Positions 1-6,969 of a DNA stretch of 30,349 nt are shown here, piece after piece; positions within the stretch are counted from its first letter, which is position 1; each line of letters opens with the position of its first letter. Below the pieces are notes generated by a model. The model did no database searches and was not told where the DNA came from. It was given only the letters and a program-made list of their open reading frames with translations. Made by a program: the position numbers and the translations under genes. Origin of the DNA: an uncultured Odoribacter sp. (GTDB taxonomy: Bacteria; Bacteroidota; Bacteroidia; Bacteroidales; Marinifilaceae); the NCBI GenBank assembly GCA_910588375.1, contig CAJUQA010000025.1, forward strand, positions 1 through 30,349, in the 5' to 3' direction.

Positions 1-2
1 AG

Positions 3-2042
3 AACGGTATGCCGAATGTTTCCTTGGCGGCTTCTTATCCGAAAGGGTATGCCGGATTTTACGTGATGAAATACGAAACGAGTCAGGAGCAGTATGTGGA
101 ATTCCTCAACTCTCTGACCTTGGAGCAACAGAAAGCGCGGGTCACAAACAATAATTTCTCTACTATGAAAAGAGGGGATTACGTGTTCGGGGACATTACC
201 CAACCGAGTTGCCGGAACGGTATTGTGTTTATCGAACAACGGAAAGCAAATACACCCGTCGTGTTCGGTAATAATCTGAATCCGAATAATGATTTGTTTT
301 CCACGGACGACGGTCAGACGCTGGCTTGTAATTACATGAGCGTGGAGGATATGATAGCTTATTGCAGTTGGAGTGGTTTGCGTCCGATGAGTGAATTGGA
401 ATACGAAAAGGCTTGCCGGCGTTTCTATCCGCAAGTACCCGATAAAGGAGAGTATGCGTGGAATACCAACAACGGAGTGAACCGTTTAAACGGATTGGGC
501 GATTTAAACTATCGTGGTGATGAACGGGAACAGGCATTGAGTTACTTGAAGAATGTAAACAGCGGTACAAGTAATAGTATCAACGGTCCCGTACGGTGCG
601 GCTTATTTGCTACGTCGGCAACGAATCAGACACAGGCAGGTGCAACATACTGGGGCGTTATGGAAATGAGCGGGAATTTAAAGGAATTATGCGTAAGTGT
701 CGGGAATCCCAATTTCAATGGCAGTAGCTCCGGGACGGGTGTGTACAACCCTGCTTATTGGAATACGTCAGTTGGTAGTTATGGCGTGCGAGGTGGAGGC
801 TTTAACAGTGCGGATGATTTACTAAGGACTTCCGACCGCACAGAAGCAATGAATTACTTCACGACGATTACCCAACGGGACAGTACCGTAGGATTCCGCG
901 GAGTGTACAGCCTGTCGGGAATTGAAATCAACGGCGGGGAAATCAGTGCTCCGGAAACGCTTTGTCCGGGAGACGAAGCCAATATTTTAAATATAAAAGC
1001 TGCGTCCTGTCCCGATTTCCCGGATATGCGTTTCCAATACACCTGGTATGTCAAGAAACCGGGAGAAGCCCGATATGAAGTTATCCCGAATGCCATGGGT
1101 GAAAATATCACACATACTCATCTCCAAACCATTTTTCAGATACACGGTACTTATCAGATTAAAAGGAATGGTGTTTGTGCTGTAGGGATGACTGAAAGTA
1201 ACGAAATAAGCATCACTGTTCCCAATATTATGATGGATGTCACTCCGTTATCAGGCACCATTGACGCTTGCGGAAATGTTACTACATTTACGGCAACGGC
1301 AACAGGCGAGTCCATCCGTTCTTATAATTGGAGCTACGATACAAAAAATCTATCAACTGTTGACAATTATAAAATAAATAGAGGAGATTTCGGGAATAAA
1401 GTCGGGACGCATACAATTACCTGTGAAATTACTTTTAATAACGGATGCGTTTTGTCCTCTCCGCCGATTACAGTCCATATTCCGGATATAAAAATCAGTC
1501 CGAATGAAAATGTACCGGTATGCGGGGAATACTCTTTCACCGATACCCGTGACGGAGAAATATATTGTACGGTGCAAGTCGGAAAACAATGTTGGATGGG
1601 AAGAAATCTGCGATACACAGGAGTGAGCCATTGTCTTGTCGGAAATCCGGTCGATAAAGAGAAGTATGGAGTACACTATTTTTGGAAAATAGCCATGAAT
1701 GGAGAAGCAGCCAGTTCCGCTAATCCGAGTGGGGTACGGGGTATTTGTCCTGAAGGCTGGCATTTGCCTTCGGTGAGTGAATTTAATGAATTGATTGCGG
1801 CTTGCGGGGGAACTTCCGTAGCGGGAGCCTACATGAAATCCAAAATGAACATGTCATTATCCGGATTTGGTTATGGATGTCGTAACTCTTCTCTTGAACA
1901 ATGGGGTTTATATGGCTCAACCGTAAACGATGGATATAACAACGGTGTAAGATTAAAGATAGATAAAGGAAATACCGCTTCAATACATCAATATCTGGGG
2001 GCAACCTCCTATCCTAACAGTTATCGTTGTTTAAAAGATTAG
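3..2042 (+). CDS. Secreted FGE-fold / Fib_succ_major protein, 5' end outside window
   Basis: The reading frame is open to the left edge, so the true start lies outside; the first ATG in the window (9) falls in mid-domain. Numbering from that ATG, residues about 1-302 are the latter part of a formylglycine-generating-enzyme (SUMF1) fold, with WGVMEMSGNLKELC and GVRGGGFNSADDLLR as its landmark motifs. The catalytic cysteines of true FGEs are not visible, so this is probably a structural or binding version. Residues about 310-505 look like one or two Ig/PKD-type beta domains. Residues about 510-677 match the Fib_succ_major (TIGR02145) type, with DTRDGEIYCTVQVGKQCWM and GICPEGWHLPS. The family is common on Bacteroidota and Fibrobacter surfaces and its function is not established. 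Residues 9-302 align without gaps to residues 374-667 of the protein at the other end of the window. The gene ends with TAG just before a strong terminator. Confidence 0.85.
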   Translation, partial: NGMPNVSLAASYPKGYAGFYVMKYETSQEQYVEFLNSLTLEQQKARVTNNNFSTMKRGDYVFGDITQPSCRNGIVFIEQRKANTPVVFGNNLNPNNDLFSTDDGQTLACNYMSVEDMIAYCSWSGLRPMSELEYEKACRRFYPQVPDKGEYAWNTNNGVNRLNGLGDLNYRGDEREQALSYLKNVNSGTSNSINGPVRCGLFATSATNQTQAGATYWGVMEMSGNLKELCVSVGNPNFNGSSSGTGVYNPAYWNTSVGSYGVRGGGFNSADDLLRTSDRTEAMNYFTTITQRDSTVGFRGVYSLSGIEINGGEISAPETLCPGDEANILNIKAASCPDFPDMRFQYTWYVKKPGEARYEVIPNAMGENITHTHLQTIFQIHGTYQIKRNGVCAVGMTESNEISITVPNIMMDVTPLSGTIDACGNVTTFTATATGESIRSYNWSYDTKNLSTVDNYKINRGDFGNKVGTHTITCEITFNNGCVLSSPPITVHIPDIKISPNENVPVCGEYSFTDTRDGEIYCTVQVGKQCWMGRNLRYTGVSHCLVGNPVDKEKYGVHYFWKIAMNGEAASSANPSGVRGICPEGWHLPSVSEFNELIAACGGTSVAGAYMKSKMNMSLSGFGYGCRNSSLEQWGLYGSTVNDGYNNGVRLKIDKGNTASIHQYLGATSYPNSYRCLKD

Positions 2043-2070
2043 GAAAACAAACACACCATCGGTTCCAAAT

Positions 2071-2113
2071 AAAAAATCATAGCTTTTCTAAATAAAAAGC
2101 TATGATTTTTTTT
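2071..2113. terminator. Bidirectional intrinsic terminator between convergent genes
   Basis: A perfect 17-bp inverted repeat (2071-2087 with 2095-2111) encloses a 7-nt loop. The core is ATCATAGCTTTT, with A-runs and T-runs at the outer ends, so both strands give a hairpin followed by U residues. It sits between the + strand Fib_succ_major gene ending at 2042 and the minus-strand AlbA_2 gene ending at 2147, which is where a shared terminator is expected. Confidence 0.9.
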
Positions 2114-2146
2114 AAACATGATTTTAAACAGCCACATTCAACCTTT

Positions 2147-3604
2147 TCATTCTTCCACTTTCCAATGTCCGCCTTTTTTAGAACCTACCCGACGGACTAT
2201 ATCTGACATCCGGGCAATTTCACGCTCGACTGTTTTTGAACTAACTCCCAATCGTTTAGACATCTCCACTAAACTTATCATCGGCGATTCTTTCATAAAT
2301 TCAAGGATTTGCCGCTGTCGGTCAGAAAATTTTTTATCGACATTTTTACCGACATTTTTACCGACATTTTTACCGACATTTCCATTAAAACCGGAATTAT
2401 CAGACGAATCGTCCTGCCGATTCTTAAAATAAAATGTAACAACAACATGATCGATAGCGGCATGAATGGTCATTTTACGACCGGTCAATTGTTCCCACCG
2501 CTTAAGTTTAGGAATGCCATATCCCAAATTTTCAGAAAGTTTCGCCAAACGAAATAATTTAGCTATCACCGGATTGCGAGGGAGAGAAGTAAGCTGGCTT
2601 TCAATCTCATCCACAGACTTCGGAAAACCACCGGGATTAAGAAACTCTATGCGGTCATCGAACACATGAATGCAGGAACGCATCGGACTGAAATGATCCG
2701 CATGCATCATCATGTTCGCCATAGCTTCCCGCAATATTTCAAGTTGGGATGAATCCTCCTCGGCCAAACCGTATTCGCTTATCCCGGTCATCGGAGTATC
2801 TACAAGCGTCCGCAGCCGCCTCTCTATAATTTTTGCAGCATCCCATAAATTTTCCTGTTCCGGAATACGATAGGTGTAATTGTTTGTCATGGCGCCTTTG
2901 CCGCTTCCCGGTATTTCAACATAATCCGCACAAAAAGTCGGAATATATCGGAATGTATAAGGTGCCTCTCCGAATGTTATCAAACCGCCATAAGTCAAAC
3001 AACCGTTTCTATCCGTAATCCCCACTTTACGACAAAACTCTTCATCATCTGCCCCGTCATATTGCGTAAGCGTCTTTTGCAAGCGCACTATAGCCCGAAA
3101 GTTATGAAGAGAGGATTGATTCAACATATGGATATTAGTATCGGGAACAGACTGCTCTGAACGTACTCCGAAAGACTGGTCGCGGAATAAAGCCATTACT
3201 TCATGCTGTGTAGCACGTTGGTCACCGCTTCCCATTCGGATAAAAGTATTGGCCGGCGAACCGATATATACAGGCTTGGTCTCGGAAGAAGGAATAAAAA
3301 ACGCAAGCACCCGTTTCCCCTCTATATCATACTTATAGGCTATGGCAAAAAGCTTGACATTAAATTTCTGCGAGCGAAGCGTACAGAAAAAATCCTGCTC
3401 AAGTTTCTCAACATTATCCACCCCATGAATTTCAAAAGACTGAGCGCGCTGTTTCACCCCCAATACAATCCAACCGCCGGAACCATTGGCAAACGCACAA
3501 ACCGTTTCCCAAATACTTTTCGGCAAATCGGACTTGGCAGCTTTCACCTCAAAGTCACTCCATTCTATGTCTTGCAGACGGGCTATTAATTCCTCTTTGG
3601 TCAT
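2147..3604 (-). CDS. AlbA_2 / ATPase / winged-helix protein
   Basis: This 485-residue protein has three parts. Residues about 1-135 are an AlbA_2 (Schlafen-type, formerly AAA_4) domain, with EWSDFEVKAAK near the start and FANGSGGWIVLGV at 38-50. Residues about 285-395 resemble a GHKL/HATPase_c_4 domain: the N-box-like REAMANMMMHADHF keeps E293, N297, H301 and D303, and LGYGIPKLKRW follows at 360-370. Residues about 427-480 are a winged helix (RQILEFMKES, then LGVSSKTVEREIARM). A run of NVGK tetrapeptides (409-424) links the last two. Family members are usually annotated as putative transcriptional regulators or ATP-binding proteins; the ligand and targets are unknown. It is the last gene of a three-gene operon, starting 13 bp after a propeller lipoprotein gene. 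It is probably cytosolic, as no signal peptide or membrane segment is seen. Confidence 0.85.
   Translation of the reverse strand: MTKEELIARLQDIEWSDFEVKAAKSDLPKSIWETVCAFANGSGGWIVLGVKQRAQSFEIHGVDNVEKLEQDFFCTLRSQKFNVKLFAIAYKYDIEGKRVLAFFIPSSETKPVYIGSPANTFIRMGSGDQRATQHEVMALFRDQSFGVRSEQSVPDTNIHMLNQSSLHNFRAIVRLQKTLTQYDGADDEEFCRKVGITDRNGCLTYGGLITFGEAPYTFRYIPTFCADYVEIPGSGKGAMTNNYTYRIPEQENLWDAAKIIERRLRTLVDTPMTGISEYGLAEEDSSQLEILREAMANMMMHADHFSPMRSCIHVFDDRIEFLNPGGFPKSVDEIESQLTSLPRNPVIAKLFRLAKLSENLGYGIPKLKRWEQLTGRKMTIHAAIDHVVVTFYFKNRQDDSSDNSGFNGNVGKNVGKNVGKNVDKKFSDRQRQILEFMKESPMISLVEMSKRLGVSSKTVEREIARMSDIVRRVGSKKGGHWKVEE
2333..2380. repeat. 12-bp tandem repeat inside the AlbA_2 gene
   Basis: Four near-identical copies of the unit GTAAAAATGTCG (minus strand) lie in tandem; the last-translated copy has GAT in place of GGT, giving NVDK. 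Each unit encodes NVGK, so copy-number change would alter the linker length between ATPase and winged-helix domains without a frameshift. Confidence 0.85.
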
Positions 3605-3617
3605 TACATTGATTAAA

Positions 3618-4877
3618 TTACTTCTTTAAGTTCGCGATTACCAATACCGGATTGTCGTCTTCTTTTATTTCTTGCAGACGGCGGATTTCGGGTTGCAGTT
3701 TTTCAGCTTCTTCCGGATGTTCCTCAAACCAAGTCAAGATGTCTATCGGCTGCAGAAAGACAACCAATGAGTTGTCCCAATTCTCCAAGGTCGGATAAAT
3801 GGGCATGAATCCGTTCAGGTCATCCGCAAAACCGTTCTTGTAAAGAGCAATCCGGGTTTCTCCGGTGACTTTGTCAAAGATACCCCGGTAAGCCCGCATT
3901 CCTTCTTCCGGATAAAAGAAGTAGCTGAACATCAAATACCGGTCGCTTTCCATGACTTGGTTTATGGCACCTTTTTCCCTCCGAGCCTCCTTACTGTCCT
4001 GTTCCTCCTGAGGCAGGCGATATTTACCCATGTCCAATATCCATTCAGGGAGCATTTCCCGCTCTGTGAGACTAAATATCGTATCGTTATAGCTGTCTTT
4101 ATAAAAGGTTTTGCCGTTCCAATGACTGAATACGGGTTGCTGCATCATGGTGATCCGTTCTTTACCGGCTTCTTTGGATTTGAGAAGGATAAGCCCACCG
4201 CTGGACAACCCGACCGTTGTATTGTTATAAACCGAGATTCCTGCAATATTCGCTGGGTCTCCAAGAGAGTCCGTCCGGGATTTTCCCGGATAACGATTTA
4301 TGACTTCGCCATTTTCATCAAAGGCCAGCATGTAATCGGAAACGGTATTCATTAAGCTTTCACAACGCACCAGCAACGTATTGTCATTCAAATAACTATA
4401 CGAAGATGCATCACCCGCCTTGTCCGGCACTTTCTGTTCTCCTAAAAATTCCCCGTCGGCAGAATATTTGATAAAACCGCCTCTCCAACCGGGGAAATAA
4501 ACAACATCCTTCTCCGGATGAATCCACAAATCCGTTGAAGAACGATACCCCTGCGGCCCTTTGTCCAGCGAGCCGATACTCCCGATGAATTTTCCGGTCT
4601 TCAAGTCAAACGCCAAACAGGAATTTTTATCGCTTCCCACATAGACCCGGTCTTTTCCTACAACGATTCTCGGCCGACTTCCTATCAGGGAGGAATCAGT
4701 GGTCTGCAAGGGAACATAAGTTATCGACGCAAAATAATCGGAAGTTTTCAAACTCTCGTCAGGTGCCGCTATTTTTTCTTCCAAGCGAATCAGGTTTCCC
4801 TGACGGTTTTGCTTTTCTCCGCAAGCCACCAACAGTGTCACCAAGAAGAAAAGAGAGATGTATTTAATCATTTTCAT
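3618..4877 (-). CDS. 6-bladed beta-propeller lipoprotein
   Basis: This 419-residue protein begins with a lipoprotein signal (LLVAC, acceptor Cys19), so it is probably anchored in the outer or inner membrane facing outward. The body resembles the Bacteroidales 6-bladed beta-propeller family (DUF4934/DUF5128-like). Visible landmarks are DYFASITYVPLQTTDSSLIG near the start, blade-like repeats such as DRVYVGSDKNSCLAFDLKTG followed by GSIGSLDKGPQGYR, and a late DKVTGETRIALYKNGFADDL. Its start lies 3 bp after the stop of the upstream lipoprotein gene and its stop lies 13 bp before the AlbA_2 gene, which points to one transcript. No enzymatic motif is seen; the ligand or role is unknown. Confidence 0.8.
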   Translation of the reverse strand: MKMIKYISLFFLVTLLVACGEKQNRQGNLIRLEEKIAAPDESLKTSDYFASITYVPLQTTDSSLIGSRPRIVVGKDRVYVGSDKNSCLAFDLKTGKFIGSIGSLDKGPQGYRSSTDLWIHPEKDVVYFPGWRGGFIKYSADGEFLGEQKVPDKAGDASSYSYLNDNTLLVRCESLMNTVSDYMLAFDENGEVINRYPGKSRTDSLGDPANIAGISVYNNTTVGLSSGGLILLKSKEAGKERITMMQQPVFSHWNGKTFYKDSYNDTIFSLTEREMLPEWILDMGKYRLPQEEQDSKEARREKGAINQVMESDRYLMFSYFFYPEEGMRAYRGIFDKVTGETRIALYKNGFADDLNGFMPIYPTLENWDNSLVVFLQPIDILTWFEEHPEEAEKLQPEIRRLQEIKEDDNPVLVIANLKK

Positions 4878-4880
4878 AGT

Positions 4881-5798
4881 TTATTTAGTGAATATATATT
4901 TCACGACCAAAGGGTAGTCGTCCGACTTCATCCTGTCATACACCCGTTTCCCTTTGACATCCAGCAAATCCCGATTCACAAACCGTTGCAAGTTTCCGTA
5001 GTCCACCAATGCCGTCATACATGTATCATCCATCCGCATTTCTCCCGGGAGATACATCCCATTATTAAAGTGTTTAAACAATTTGTAATCCTGCCGTTCT
5101 TTGTCATAGAACAGATGTACGCCCTGGGCGAAATCCCACCGGTGAGCCCGTTTGTAGATACGTTCCACCGATACATAGATGTATTGCCCGTTTTCTTTGG
5201 CTTCGTTCAGAGCAAAGGCGGAATTCTCATGCAACCACTGCTGTTGTTCCTCCACTAAGTCGTATAAGGCTTGCTTTTGAAAACGGACAACCGTATCCTT
5301 TTCGTTATATTTCCCGAAATCCCAACGGTAAGCCGTTGTTTTCTTCCCGTCCTTATCCAAATGATAGACTTCCGTCCGGAAGGTCTGATACAGATACCAT
5401 TCCTTTTGATAACGATAGCCCAACTGGTCCAGAATACTCAACCGCCGGCTCCGGTGGCTCGTGGAATTGCGGTTGACGGATTTCAATCTGTCTTCTTTCG
5501 TTACATATTTGAAATTTCCGAAAGGCCCGAAACAAAACATCCTTTTTTCGGTATCGTCCCAAAGATAATAGTTCTCCTTGTACAACCCCAATTGCGGGGA
5601 CGTCATCGTGTAACCTGCTTTTTTCTGCAAAGGTATCAACTCGATAGCGGAAAAAAGTTCTTTTATATCTACGCTGTCCACTGCATCCAAATCCACTTTA
5701 TAGACAGGATAAGTCGCCTCGACAACAGGAGTTTGCTCCTTTTCTTTCCGGCAAGCGGCCAGCAGTACAACACACAGAATTATCCAATTTATTTTCAT
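4881..5798 (-). CDS. Short propeller-type lipoprotein
   Basis: This 305-residue protein has a lipoprotein signal (VLLAAC, Cys16). After it comes YPVYKVDLDAVDSVDIKELF followed by SAIELIPLQ, the usual entry of the Bacteroidales 6-bladed propeller family. It then seems to lack the middle blades: blade-like sequence to about residue 90 (FCFGPFGNFKYVTKEDR) is followed by a basic, atypical stretch (KSVNRNSTSHRSRRL) and then sequence resembling the family's C-terminal half (YHLDKDGKKTTAYRWDFGKY). Relatives run to roughly 370-420 residues, so this could be an internally shortened member or a distinct subfamily. It is the first gene of a three-gene operon with the lipoprotein at 3618-4877 and the AlbA_2 gene. 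I saw no convincing TAnnTTTG promoter directly upstream. Confidence 0.7.
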   Translation of the reverse strand: MKINWIILCVVLLAACRKEKEQTPVVEATYPVYKVDLDAVDSVDIKELFSAIELIPLQKKAGYTMTSPQLGLYKENYYLWDDTEKRMFCFGPFGNFKYVTKEDRLKSVNRNSTSHRSRRLSILDQLGYRYQKEWYLYQTFRTEVYHLDKDGKKTTAYRWDFGKYNEKDTVVRFQKQALYDLVEEQQQWLHENSAFALNEAKENGQYIYVSVERIYKRAHRWDFAQGVHLFYDKERQDYKLFKHFNNGMYLPGEMRMDDTCMTALVDYGNLQRFVNRDLLDVKGKRVYDRMKSDDYPLVVKYIFTK

Positions 5799-5866
5799 CA
5801 GTCGGAAATTTTATCAATCGATGAGGAAAGATAAACAAAATCATATTCATTTAAAAGCGAAAAGTT

Positions 5867-5904
5867 TAAAATAAAAAACGGGAAAGAGCAACAAGCCCTC
5901 TCCC
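5867..5904 (-). terminator. Intrinsic terminator after ilvE
   Basis: Read on the minus strand, GGGAGAGGGC pairs with GCTCTTTCCC (10 pairs, two of them G-U) around a TTGTT loop. The stem is followed by GTTTTTTATTTT. It lies about 25 bp after the ilvE stop and separates ilvE from the lipoprotein operon. Confidence 0.85.
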
Positions 5905-5929
5905 ATTCTCCCCCTATTACAAGGAATAT

Positions 5930-6949
5930 TTATTCGACTACGGTAATCCAACCGAATTTATCCGGTTCGTCGCCGTATTGTATACCTCTCAGACGGTGAT
6001 ACAATTTCGTACACCATTCTCCCACCACATTCGGATTGCCGAAACAGATACTTTTGTTGTTTTCCAAGTCGTCTATCTGCCCGATAGGACTGATAACGGC
6101 AGCCGTACCACAAGCTCCCGCCTCTTCAAATGTTTCCAATTCCTCCACGGGTATGCGACGGCGTTCCACGTTCAATCCCATGTCCTCGGCCAATACCATC
6201 AGACTGGCATTGGTTATGGAGGGCAGAATCGTGTGGGAAGCAGGCGTAATGTAGCAATTGTCCTTGATTCCGAAGAAATTAGCAGGGCCGCATTCGTCAA
6301 TATATTTCTTTTCTTTGGAGTCTAAGAATATCGCCGTGGAGTAGCCTTTGTCATGGGCTATCACTCCGGAACGCATGCCCGAAGCATAATTTCCTCCCAC
6401 TTTGATATGCCCCGTCCCGTTGGGCGCTGCCCGGTCGTATTTCCGTTCCAACATCACTTTCGTTGTTCTGAAACCTTCTTTAAAATAAGGTCCCACGGGA
6501 GCGACAAACACAACAAACATGTATTCTTTGGAAGGAGCAACCCCCATCTGCGGTCCTACACCTATCAAAAGAGGACGAATGTACAGACTGGCTCCCGATT
6601 CATAAGGCGGTACATATTCCTCGTTGGCCTTGATTGCTTTCACCACCGCCTCCGTAAACAATTCTACAGAAGGAGCTTGCATCATCACGTATTCCGCCGA
6701 AGCCTGCATGCGTTTTGCGTTTTCTTCACAACGGAACAAACGGATTTTACCGTCTTTTCCCCGGAAAGCTTTCATTCCTTCGAAAGCTTCCTGTCCGTAA
6801 TGCAGACAAGTGGATGCCATATGAATACTGAGCATTTCCGAGTCGCTTATTTCCGGCTCACTCCATTTGCCGTCCTTGTAATAACAGCGGACATTGAAAT
6901 CTGTCTTTGAATAGCCGAAAGACAGTTTACTCCAATCTATATTTTTCAT
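5930..6949 (-). CDS. ilvE: Branched-chain amino acid aminotransferase
   Basis: This is a class IV PLP-dependent aminotransferase that interconverts leucine, isoleucine and valine with their 2-oxo acids using glutamate/2-oxoglutarate in the cytosol. The 339-residue length fits the longer BCAT branch (also found in eukaryotes and many Bacteroidota). Landmarks are LHYGQEAFEGMKAFRGKDG (49-67), the PLP lysine K183 in GTGHIKVGGNYASG, and EEAGACGTAAVISPIGQI near the C-terminus. The ATG at 6949 lies 20 bp after the stop of the S46 peptidase gene, so the two are likely co-transcribed and share the terminator at 5867-5904. Confidence 0.95.
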   Translation of the reverse strand: MKNIDWSKLSFGYSKTDFNVRCYYKDGKWSEPEISDSEMLSIHMASTCLHYGQEAFEGMKAFRGKDGKIRLFRCEENAKRMQASAEYVMMQAPSVELFTEAVVKAIKANEEYVPPYESGASLYIRPLLIGVGPQMGVAPSKEYMFVVFVAPVGPYFKEGFRTTKVMLERKYDRAAPNGTGHIKVGGNYASGMRSGVIAHDKGYSTAIFLDSKEKKYIDECGPANFFGIKDNCYITPASHTILPSITNASLMVLAEDMGLNVERRRIPVEELETFEEAGACGTAAVISPIGQIDDLENNKSICFGNPNVVGEWCTKLYHRLRGIQYGDEPDKFGWITVVE

Positions 6950-6969
6950 TGCGTATGATGGTTAAAAAT

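Noticed and set aside
2333..2380. Short regular repeats resembling a CRISPR or minisatellite
   Set aside because: The units are 12 bp without spacers and encode a continuous NVGK peptide within a real gene.
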